From NCBI GenBank assembly GCA_965369305.1, contig CBDUQG010000066.1, positions 1-5,084 on the forward strand: a stretch of 5,084 nucleotides of DNA. The letters run 5' to 3'. The notes under the pieces are model-generated. The model made no database searches and was not told the origin of the DNA. It was given only the letters and a program-made list of their open reading frames with translations. The translations under genes and the position numbers were made by a program. Numbering within the stretch: position 1 is the stretch's first letter; every line of letters starts with the position of its first letter. This stretch comes from JAFGTE01 sp965369305 (GTDB lineage: Bacteria; Patescibacteriota; Gracilibacteria; UM-FILTER-43-11). Positions 1 to 5,084 of the stretch are shown piece by piece.

Positions 1-14
1 AATTATTGACTTAA

Positions 15-923
15 CTAAAACATGGAACCACCCACAATTTCGGCAATTTCCTGGGTGATGGCCGCCTGGCGAGCCTTGTTGTACTGAAGTGAGTATTTAT
101 GAATCATATCACCGGCAGCGTCCGTCGCATTCTGCATGGCAATCATACGGCTGGAGTATTCAGAAGCCTTAAGCTCAAGGAAGGACTGCATGAAGAGCGT
201 GGTCACAATTTGCTCCACAAGCACTTCAGTGAAGCGCTCCTGACTGGGCTCATATTCAATGAATGGCTCATGAGTAAAGACTTCCTCCGCAGGCACATCT
301 TCCCCTTCTGCTGTCTTAAGAGCATGAACATGCTGATGTACCATGTCTTCACTGAATGGCAGATAGGTCTTCATGACCGGGTAGTAAACAAGCGAGTTTT
401 TGTAATGCGGAGCGATCATCACCACTTCCTTCACATCGTGCTTGTTCCAGTATTCAATGATCTTCGCCACAATTTGCAGAGCATCATGAGCGGTGATTTT
501 TTCGTTGATGGCCTTGAATGACTTCTCAACAGGAATATTGCGGAAGGTAGCGTAATCATAGCTCTTCTTACCAACCGTAAATAGGAGGCGGTCAGATTCC
601 GACGTGTTATTCCACTTATTAGAACTGAATAAGGTTTTGAGAATACGCGTGTTAAGTGCACCACAAAGCCCCTTGTCAGAAGTATAAAGAACAAAAACAG
701 TCTTACCTGTCTCGCGCTTTTGCATGAGATTGGTCTGAATTTGGTCATCCAAATTATTGCGAAGCACTTCTAGCATATCCCAGGCAAACTCACGCGAAGA
801 AACGGCCTTCCTTTGGAAAACTTTCATTTTACTCGCCGCCACCAGCTGCATCGCCTTGGTGATCTTGCGAGTGTTTTTGGTTGCCGAGATTTTCTTCTTA
901 ATTTCGTTTAAGCCTCCTGGCAT
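15..923 (-). CDS. atpG: F1 ATP synthase subunit gamma (rotor shaft)
   Basis: Gamma is the central shaft of F1: its coiled coil turns inside the alpha/beta hexamer and its foot sits on the c-ring. The 302-residue protein is full length (the family is usually about 285-300). The N-terminal helix carries the family pattern EIKKKISATKNTRKITKAM (about residues 7-25) followed by LVAASKM. The TSDKGLCGALN stretch (81-91) is the conserved start of the central Rossmann-like domain. The C-terminal helix contains SRMIAMQNAT (258-267), then YNKARQAAITQEIAEIVGG (281-299). The ATG at 923-921 fits the family N-terminus. It lies 25 nt after the atpA stop and has no SD upstream; the only GGAGG is inside codons 3-4. 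Residues about 192-225 are acidic and poorly conserved, probably a surface loop. The stop is TAG, the only non-TAA stop of the seven genes. Identification is secure. Confidence 0.98.
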   Translation of the reverse strand: MPGGLNEIKKKISATKNTRKITKAMQLVAASKMKVFQRKAVSSREFAWDMLEVLRNNLDDQIQTNLMQKRETGKTVFVLYTSDKGLCGALNTRILKTLFSSNKWNNTSESDRLLFTVGKKSYDYATFRNIPVEKSFKAINEKITAHDALQIVAKIIEYWNKHDVKEVVMIAPHYKNSLVYYPVMKTYLPFSEDMVHQHVHALKTAEGEDVPAEEVFTHEPFIEYEPSQERFTEVLVEQIVTTLFMQSFLELKASEYSSRMIAMQNATDAAGDMIHKYSLQYNKARQAAITQEIAEIVGGSMF

Positions 924-948
924 CTTGCAAAATTAGGGATTAATAAAA

Positions 949-2460
949 TTACTTACTGGCAAAGAATGACTTGATGGCTTTTTCAAGGCCGTCAGCAATA
1001 TCATCTTCCAGCTTCTTAACCGTTTCGATCTTTTCAATAAGATCCTTTTGAGTGGTTTCCATGTGAGCCAGCATCTGGTGGATTTTAGCTACCACCTGGG
1101 TGTCTTCGAGCTTATCGAGGTGCCCCTTGGTCGCGGCCCAAATCACAGCCACTTCTTGCCAAAGCTTGTAAGGCTGACCTTGCTTCTGGATCATAGACTG
1201 CACGATACGTTTACCACGGACCAGTGTCTGCTTAGTACTCTCATCAAGATCAGAGGCAAACTGAGAGAAAGCTTCCAGTTCGTAGTACTGAGACAGTTCC
1301 AGTTTCATGGTTCCGGAAATCTTCTTTACGATCTTGGTCTGAGCCGATCCACCCACACGAGATACAGAGATACCCACGTTGATCGCAGGGCGCACCCCAC
1401 GGTTAAACAAGTCGGTATCCAGGAAGATCTGACCGTCCGTGATCGAAATCACGTTGGTTGGAATATACGCCGATACGTCACCCGCCTGAGTTTCAATGAT
1501 CGGCAGAGCGGTAATAGAACCACCGCCGTTTTCTTCGTTCAGCTTAGCGGCGCGCTCAAGCAGTCTTGAGTGCAGGTAGAAAACATCACCCGGATAGGCC
1601 TCGCGCCCTGGTGGACGGCGAAGGAGTAGGGACATTTCGCGGTAAGCCACCGCCTGCTTAGAAAGATCATCGTAAACAATGAGCACGTCGTCTCCTTTAT
1701 CCATGAAGTACTCAGCAATGGCAGAACCGGCAAACGGAGCCAGGAACTGCATCACAGCAGAGCTAGCAGATGGAGCAGAAACAATAGTGGTGTAATCCAT
1801 CGCCCCCTCCTTTTTGAGCTGCTGGTAAATCTGGTTGGTCTTACCTTCACGCTGACCGACGGCCACGTAAACACATTTTACACCGGTTCCTTTTTGGTTG
1901 AGGATGGTGTCAACAGCCACCGCCGTTTTACCGGTCTGGCGGTCACCAATGATTAGCTCACGCTGACCACGGCCAATTGGCACAAGGGCATCAATCGCCA
2001 CAAGACCTGTTTGCATGGGAGAATCAACCGACTTACGAACCATCACACCCGGAGCAAGCTTTTCGTGTGGGTAGCGCTTGTCTTCTTTGATTTCACCTTG
2101 TCCGTCAACAGGATTTCCAAGGGCATCAACCACACGTCCAACCACCCCGTCAGAAACAGGCATAGAAAGGGTGGAGTTATTCGCTTCAACAAACAGCCCC
2201 TCACGAACGGTTAGGTCGTTCTGGAGCACCACTCCGTAAGCCAGATCTTTTTCAAGGTTCATGATAAGCGCCTGAGTGCTAGTCCCCTGAATGGTGACTA
2301 CCTCTCCCATTTTAAGGCCTGGTAGACCTTTAATAAGGATAACCCCATCCTTAAAGGATTGGATCACTCCATGACGTGTATCAGTTTTCTGGCTCTCCTG
2401 CCTCTCAAAGAAGGCTTTTTCGATATTTTCCAGAAAGGCGGATAAATTCTCTTTAGACAT
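949..2460 (-). CDS. atpA: F1 ATP synthase subunit alpha
   Basis: Alpha forms the non-catalytic nucleotide-binding half of the alpha3beta3 hexamer and contributes the arginine finger to the beta catalytic site. The 503-residue length is normal for the family. An N-terminal beta-barrel domain (about 25-95) includes HGVIQSFKDGVILIKGL. The nucleotide-binding domain has Walker A GDRQTGKT at 172-179, preceded by PIGRGQRELI, and Walker B VLIVYDD at 259-265, followed by LSKQAVAYREMSLLLRRPPGREAYPGD. It also has ALPIIETQAGDVSAYIPTN (318-336) and the SVSRVGG segment (365-371), in which R368 is the expected arginine finger. A helical C-terminal domain follows (FSQFASDLD, 398-406). A slightly unusual stretch is GQREGKTNQ (202-210), where GQKxSTV is common. 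The start ATG is 12 nt after the atpH stop with no SD. Identification is secure. Confidence 0.99.
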   Translation of the reverse strand: MSKENLSAFLENIEKAFFERQESQKTDTRHGVIQSFKDGVILIKGLPGLKMGEVVTIQGTSTQALIMNLEKDLAYGVVLQNDLTVREGLFVEANNSTLSMPVSDGVVGRVVDALGNPVDGQGEIKEDKRYPHEKLAPGVMVRKSVDSPMQTGLVAIDALVPIGRGQRELIIGDRQTGKTAVAVDTILNQKGTGVKCVYVAVGQREGKTNQIYQQLKKEGAMDYTTIVSAPSASSAVMQFLAPFAGSAIAEYFMDKGDDVLIVYDDLSKQAVAYREMSLLLRRPPGREAYPGDVFYLHSRLLERAAKLNEENGGGSITALPIIETQAGDVSAYIPTNVISITDGQIFLDTDLFNRGVRPAINVGISVSRVGGSAQTKIVKKISGTMKLELSQYYELEAFSQFASDLDESTKQTLVRGKRIVQSMIQKQGQPYKLWQEVAVIWAATKGHLDKLEDTQVVAKIHQMLAHMETTQKDLIEKIETVKKLEDDIADGLEKAIKSFFASK

Positions 2461-2472
2461 GTGGAAATAAGA

Positions 2473-3147
2473 TTAAATAGTTAGACTAGTAATGGCTTGG
2501 ACTTTTCCGAGCCAGGAATGATCAACAACATCACCGTTTACAAAGACTCGCATCCCCCCGATGATCTGAGGATTGGTTTGGAATTCAGCAAAACTGCCGG
2601 GATACTTGGAATTAAACTCGGTACGGATTCTAGTGCGCTCATCGGCATCAAGTTCAAGTGGCGTTTGAATGACCACCACAGGAACTTCACTGATAGCACT
2701 GAGTGCCTCAGAAGCCATGGCGGTTACTTCTTGATAGGTGCTTTCAACGAGTATTTCCCGAACCATCATGGAAAGTTCAGAGTTACCAGGAACAAGCTTT
2801 TCAAGGTGAGACTCACGCTCACTAAGATTCTTGAAGAAGAAAGCACTATCCAGCTGATCCAAAACGCCTCCAAGATCCTTGGAGATGTATTTAGCAATGG
2901 CTGCTAAAAGACCGGATTGGTCGGCACGCTCAAAGCCGCTAAAGACCTGAACAGCCTCCCGGGTTTCAGCCAGAAACTGCCCCTCAGAAACGTCAGAAAG
3001 GTAGCCCGCAATAGATTTCGGGTAATCCGGAAGAGCCTTTTTGAGGACTGACTCTCGGGCACGCTTATCAAGCGAGAAAAAATTCGCTTCAGATTTGAGC
3101 ATACCGATGCTGTCTTTTAGGGCAGCTGCCCCAACGAGCTTGAGCAT
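2473..3147 (-). CDS. atpH: F1 ATP synthase subunit delta (OSCP-like), elongated
   Basis: Delta caps the top of F1 and joins it to the b-subunit peripheral stalk. The evidence is the C-terminal domain: VPVVVIQTPLELDADE (155-170) matches the family beta-strand and 'pLs' pattern. It is followed by NPQIIGGMRVFVNGDVVDHSW (192-212), the equivalent of the usual 'D..liGGi.i.igd.viD.S' signature. The position between atpF and atpA is the standard delta slot. The rest of the protein is divergent: residues 1-150 are mostly helical and lack an easily recognised 'YAxALfexA' start. The total of 224 residues exceeds the typical 175-185, with most of the extra length upstream of the C-terminal domain. The start ATG lies 4 nt after the atpF stop, implying translational coupling. 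The upstream AAGAAAT is at best a weak SD. The role is secure; the structure of the N-terminal half is uncertain. Confidence 0.93.
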   Translation of the reverse strand: MLKLVGAAALKDSIGMLKSEANFFSLDKRARESVLKKALPDYPKSIAGYLSDVSEGQFLAETREAVQVFSGFERADQSGLLAAIAKYISKDLGGVLDQLDSAFFFKNLSERESHLEKLVPGNSELSMMVREILVESTYQEVTAMASEALSAISEVPVVVIQTPLELDADERTRIRTEFNSKYPGSFAEFQTNPQIIGGMRVFVNGDVVDHSWLGKVQAITSLTI

Positions 3148-3151
3148 TTAA

Positions 3152-3649
3152 TTATTTCTTATATTGATTCCATGCGCTGTCGACGCTCTTTTTAACCACG
3201 TCTTCAGGAACCTGATTTGAAACCACGTGCATCACAACTTTCTGCATGAGCTTCAGAACTTCCTTTTCAGCACTGCCAATAATATTGGCTTTTTCCTGGT
3301 CGATGATGGTTTTGACTTCTTCCAGCATCTTGGATTTTTTAGCATCGATTTCAGCCTCAGCGGCTTTGCGCTTTTCGTCGATCTCTTTACGGGACTTTGA
3401 AAGCTCTTCAGCGAGGGATGCTTGCATCTTCTCCTTTTCTTTCTCCATCTTTTCTCGCTGCTTGGCCATTTCCTGGCGAAGCTCTTCCGCTTCTTCGATG
3501 TTCTTCTTGATCGTATTTCGACGTTCATCGAGCATCTTGAGCATAGGCTTTGTTAGAAACTTAGCCACGAGAAAGACCACCAAGCCAAAGTTAACCGCAT
3601 ATAGCAGCAAACTCCATAAATCGATACCAAGTCTTGCTAGACTTTCCAT
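3152..3649 (-). CDS. atpF: F0 ATP synthase subunit b (peripheral stalk)
   Basis: Subunit b is a membrane-anchored coiled-coil dimer forming the stator stalk that links subunit a to delta and alpha. The 165-residue protein has a short N-terminus and one hydrophobic helix (about 9-31, including LWSLLLYAVNFGLVVFLVAKF). The conserved junction follows: KP at 34-35, then LKMLDERRNTIKKNIEEAEE, matching the family 'P...ml.eR...I...i..Ae' pattern. Residues about 45-130 are an almost continuous charged helix rich in Lys, Glu and Ala, typical of the b dimer coiled coil. There is a short C-terminal helical tail. Only one b gene is present, with no b' paralogue in the window, so a homodimer is expected. 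The gene is 19 nt downstream of atpE and 4 nt upstream of atpH. No SD precedes its ATG. Confidence 0.96.
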   Translation of the reverse strand: MESLARLGIDLWSLLLYAVNFGLVVFLVAKFLTKPMLKMLDERRNTIKKNIEEAEELRQEMAKQREKMEKEKEKMQASLAEELSKSRKEIDEKRKAAEAEIDAKKSKMLEEVKTIIDQEKANIIGSAEKEVLKLMQKVVMHVVSNQVPEDVVKKSVDSAWNQYKK

Positions 3650-3668
3650 AGTTAATAATTGTTAGCGT

Positions 3669-3899
3669 TTATACAACGAATAGAAGGATCAGAGCGATCA
3701 CAAGGGCGTAAATACCGGTAGATTCGGTAATCGCCATACCTAGCAGCATGTTAGGTAGGATCTTGTCAGCCATTTTAGGATTACGACTCATAGCCTCGAT
3801 TGCCTTACCAGCAACGACACCTTCACCGATACCAGGACCGATCGCACCGAGACCCATACATAGACCAGCGGCGAGTAGTTTTGCAGCTTCTGCTTCCAT
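3669..3899 (-). CDS. atpE: F0 ATP synthase subunit c, two-carboxylate Na+-type rotor
   Basis: Subunit c is the two-helix hairpin that forms the ion-carrying rotor ring. The 76-residue length is standard. Helix 1 (about 5-34) contains a glycine-rich GLGAIGPGIGEG packing motif (16-27). The polar loop is SRNP (38-41). Helix 2 (about 48-76) carries the ion-binding TESTGIY (58-64). The carboxylate is E59. A second glutamate, E26, occupies the helix-1 position that is Gln32 in the Na+ ring of Ilyobacter tartaricus and Glu32 in Fusobacterium nucleatum. S60, T61 and Y64 match the remaining Na+ ligand and support residues. From family knowledge this predicts Na+ coupling; that is inference, not measured. 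There is no signal-like extension. The gene follows atpB after an unusually long, AT-only leader of 35 nt and precedes atpF by 19 nt. Identification is secure. Confidence 0.98.
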   Translation of the reverse strand: MEAEAAKLLAAGLCMGLGAIGPGIGEGVVAGKAIEAMSRNPKMADKILPNMLLGMAITESTGIYALVIALILLFVV

Positions 3900-3934
3900 A
3901 ATAAATATTAGTTAATAAGTAAGTTTTAAATAAA
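3900..3934 (-). promoter_or_regulatory. AT-only, G-free leader ahead of atpE
   Basis: This is the longest gap between genes in the operon. On the coding strand its 35 nt contain no G and only three C, so it should be unstructured. It contains no SD sequence. In E. coli, atpE is preceded by a U-rich translational enhancer that supports the high c-subunit output needed for a multi-copy ring. A similar role here is inference from position and composition. Confidence 0.35.
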
Positions 3935-4708
3935 TTATTCAACTGATTTGGCCATGCCCGAGATAAAGGCCATAGCCAGGATGGCAAACACCAAAGCCTG
4001 GATAAATCCAGAGAAGATGCTCAGCACCCAAAACGGTAGCGGTACCACGAACTGTGTGTAAGCACTCAGCCCAGAGATTACGGCCACCATGACTCCGCCA
4101 GCAAACACGTTACCAAAGAGACGAGCTGCCAGAGAGATCACCTTAGCAAACTCACCAATGATATCGAGAATGGCTAGGAAGTTTTCTAGAAGTGCGTTCA
4201 GAAAGTCGCTGACAGAGCGAACCTTTAGAAACATCCCTAACTTAATAAAATTACCGATGTGCTTAATTGGGGCCGTGGTAAAAGCAATCACATGAGAAAC
4301 CAGGAACACGATGAGAGATAATGTAATAGGTAGGGCGAAGTGAGACGTGGGATTGCGGAAGAAGAAATCCCCTCCTTCGGTGACAATGCTTTGTACAAAA
4401 GGAATAATGGTGAATTGGTTCGCCACCATAATGAATAGGAATAGACCCAAGATAAGCGGCAGGTGCTTAGCGGCACGCTTTTCGGAGCCATAGGCGTCGA
4501 CCAAACCGTTATAAAAGAAGGTCACGAGACCTTCCATCGCCACCTGAGTACGACCAGGGACCAAGGCAAGTTTGGACTTAAGCACCACCATGAAGATGGC
4601 CATAATAAGCAAAACCACATAAGCTGAAATCATGGCATTCGAAAGCGCAAAATCACCAACAGAAGTGACAATTTCAGGGGCAACCGATATTTCAGGGATG
4701 TTCGCCAT
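3935..4708 (-). CDS. atpB: F0 ATP synthase subunit a (stator ion channel)
   Basis: Subunit a provides the two half-channels through which ions reach and leave the c-ring. The 257-residue protein has about five to six hydrophobic segments: roughly 25-44, 84-106, 125-146, 172-192 (amphipathic), 200-218 and 222-252. The diagnostic motif SLAARLFGN (192-200) includes the essential arginine R196 and N200. K189 and D182 sit at the E. coli K203 and E196 positions, and Q237 in GFIQALVF matches E. coli Q252. The start of helix 1 (ISVAPEIVTSVGDFALSNAM) fits a periplasmic N-terminus ahead of the first helix. Oddities are H123 and A125 in PTSHFALP, where a D.N pair is usual, G205 at the E. coli E219 position, and S230 at the H245 position. 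The start ATG is 15 nt after the upstream small gene, with no SD. Identification is secure. Confidence 0.97.
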   Translation of the reverse strand: MANIPEISVAPEIVTSVGDFALSNAMISAYVVLLIMAIFMVVLKSKLALVPGRTQVAMEGLVTFFYNGLVDAYGSEKRAAKHLPLILGLFLFIMVANQFTIIPFVQSIVTEGGDFFFRNPTSHFALPITLSLIVFLVSHVIAFTTAPIKHIGNFIKLGMFLKVRSVSDFLNALLENFLAILDIIGEFAKVISLAARLFGNVFAGGVMVAVISGLSAYTQFVVPLPFWVLSIFSGFIQALVFAILAMAFISGMAKSVE

Positions 4709-4723
4709 GACTTATATAAGATA

Positions 4724-4957
4724 TTACTTAAGGTCTTTCATGAGTTGCTTCGCCCTCTTATATAAGAGTATCTGAGTCACCGGAAAACTGATGATGATGA
4801 GGGCAAACAATAATATTGGTTCAGTGCCTAGATACTGGTCGAGGAGGTATCCTGCGCCTCCGAAGAGAGCAATTCCGCCCAGCGTGATCACCACAATGCT
4901 GATGGTCATTTGTACCCGCTTCGTCAGCATGACGTCCATGGGATGTGACTTTTTCAT
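4724..4957 (-). CDS. atpZ: AtpZ/AtpI-family small membrane protein, first gene of the operon
   Basis: This 77-residue protein has two hydrophobic helices (about 17-38 and 47-66) flanked by basic residues. They are joined by GYLLDQYLGTEP (36-47), which fits the AtpZ / 'ATPase gene 1' family pattern of helix, GxxLDxxLGTxP, helix, basic tail. Family members usually open F-type ATPase operons. They have been implicated in c-ring assembly (AtpI) or, for AtpZ with AtpI in alkaliphilic Bacillus, in divalent cation movement; the role here is inferred. No separate larger AtpI is present. The start at 4957 is chosen because it is the first ATG after the predicted promoter. Met7 (4939) and Met10 (4930) are alternatives, and none of the three has a clear SD. 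The C-terminus (KRAKQLMKDLK) is probably cytoplasmic. The gene precedes atpB by 15 nt. Confidence 0.8.
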   Translation of the reverse strand: MKKSHPMDVMLTKRVQMTISIVVITLGGIALFGGAGYLLDQYLGTEPILLFALIIISFPVTQILLYKRAKQLMKDLK

Positions 4958-4995
4958 ATGCAGTGATTTATGGCACCGAAATTTGGTTTAGAAAA

Positions 4996-5024
4996 ATTTT
5001 ATGGAGCGTTTTCACAAAAGTCAA
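4996..5024 (-). promoter_or_regulatory. Sigma70-type promoter of the atp operon
   Basis: On the minus strand the sequence reads TTGACT (5024-5019), a 17-nt spacer (5018-5002), then TAAAAT (5001-4996). Each hexamer differs from consensus by one base and the spacing is ideal. Transcription would begin near 4989, giving a leader of about 32 nt before the first ATG at 4957. No other start signal of this quality was noticed ahead of the operon. This is a pattern match, not an experimental result. Confidence 0.7.
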
Positions 5025-5041
5025 GGGTCCTAGGCCCTGAC
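5020..5041. repeat. Imperfect inverted repeat between the divergent promoters
   Basis: The arms are GTCAAGGG (5020-5027) and CCCTGAC (5035-5041), complementary except for one extra A, around a 7-nt centre TCCTAGG that itself contains the palindrome CCTAGG. The arms overlap the -35 boxes of both predicted promoters. Part of the symmetry (GTCA/TGAC) follows automatically from two back-to-back -35 boxes, but the GGG/CCC extension does not. It could be an operator or a short hairpin. It has no T-run on either strand that would make a good intrinsic terminator. Confidence 0.4.
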
Positions 5042-5064
5042 AAAACTAGAAAAAGTTATATAAT
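5037..5064 (+). promoter_or_regulatory. Probable divergent promoter pointing out of the right edge
   Basis: On the plus strand the sequence reads CTGACA (5037-5042), a 16-nt spacer, then TATAAT (5059-5064). That is one mismatch in the -35 box and a perfect -10 box. It would start transcription near 5071 and read away from the atp operon into a gene beyond the window. AT-rich DNA yields chance TATAAT boxes, so confidence depends mainly on the paired -35. Nothing downstream is visible to confirm a gene. Confidence 0.45.
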
Positions 5065-5084
5065 AATAAAAGGAAATACAGTAT

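Noticed and set aside
99..521. 140-codon open frame on the plus strand opposite atpG
   Set aside because: It is antisense to conserved gamma sequence, with His- and Leu-rich low-plausibility composition. It is best explained as a shadow frame.
1048..1569. 173-codon open frame on the plus strand opposite atpA
   Set aside because: It is fully antisense to a highly conserved part of alpha, its translation shows no recognisable family or membrane pattern, and no promoter or RBS was seen. It is a shadow frame.
3246..3665. 139-codon Ser/Phe-rich open frame on the plus strand opposite atpF
   Set aside because: Its Ser/Phe/Ile-rich composition is what the complement of the Lys/Glu-rich coiled-coil codons produces. 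It is not a gene.
15..4957. Possible UGA recoding (UGA as Gly, as in Gracilibacteria/Absconditabacteria)
   Set aside because: All seven frames are intact under the standard code with no in-frame TGA in about 1600 codons, and conserved glycines use GGN codons. The absence of TGA stops (six TAA, one TAG) is too small a sample to mean anything.
5020..5041. Rho-independent terminator
   Set aside because: The hairpin is short with a bulge, and neither strand has a proper T-run right after it. The overlap with two -35 boxes makes a promoter/operator reading more likely.
1..5084. Mobile elements, CRISPR arrays, tRNA/rRNA genes or a novel accessory system
   Set aside because: No repeats in array form, transposase motifs, cloverleaf or rRNA-like sequence were seen. 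The window is filled by one compact housekeeping operon and its promoter region.

Overview
The window is one end of a minus-strand F-type ATP synthase operon. Read in the direction of transcription (right to left), the order is atpZ-like, atpB (a), atpE (c), atpF (b), atpH (delta), atpA (alpha), atpG (gamma). All seven reading frames are intact, tightly spaced (gaps of 4 to 35 nt) and identifiable from family motifs. Beta (atpD) and epsilon (atpC) are not in the window. The left edge lies 14 nt past the gamma stop with no terminator visible, so they may follow there or sit at another locus.

Region by region: 5084-4958 is a non-coding, AT-rich control region. It carries a near-consensus sigma70-type promoter aimed at the operon, a probable divergent promoter aimed out of the right edge, and an imperfect inverted repeat spanning the two back-to-back -35 boxes. 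4957-3669 encodes the membrane sector (AtpZ helper, stator a, rotor c). 3649-3152 encodes b, the peripheral stalk. 3147-15 encodes the F1 subunits delta, alpha and gamma.

The genes encode a rotary machine. Ions pass through the a/c interface and turn the c-ring together with gamma. Subunits b and delta hold the alpha/beta hexamer still so that rotation drives ATP synthesis, or hydrolysis drives ion pumping. The most informative detail is the c subunit. It has a glutamate in helix 1 (E26) as well as the usual glutamate in helix 2 (E59), followed by S60, T61 and Y64. This matches the two-carboxylate Na+-binding signature described for the Fusobacterium nucleatum c-ring, so the enzyme is probably Na+-coupled. 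Subunit a is also unusual: the essential Arg (R196) is present, but several otherwise common polar positions are changed.

Organism: a bacterium with moderate G+C coding DNA and AT-rich gaps. It uses standard UGA decoding, since there is no in-frame TGA in about 1600 codons; stops are six TAA and one TAG. None of the seven genes has a convincing Shine-Dalgarno sequence upstream. The divergent delta and a subunits, the SD-poor leaders and the Na+-type rotor suggest an anaerobic or fermentative lineage. A candidate-phyla-radiation bacterium (for example Peregrinibacteria-like) is my best guess, but only at low confidence. I see no mobile element, CRISPR array, tRNA, rRNA or new defence-type system; this is a conserved housekeeping locus with a few unusual details.
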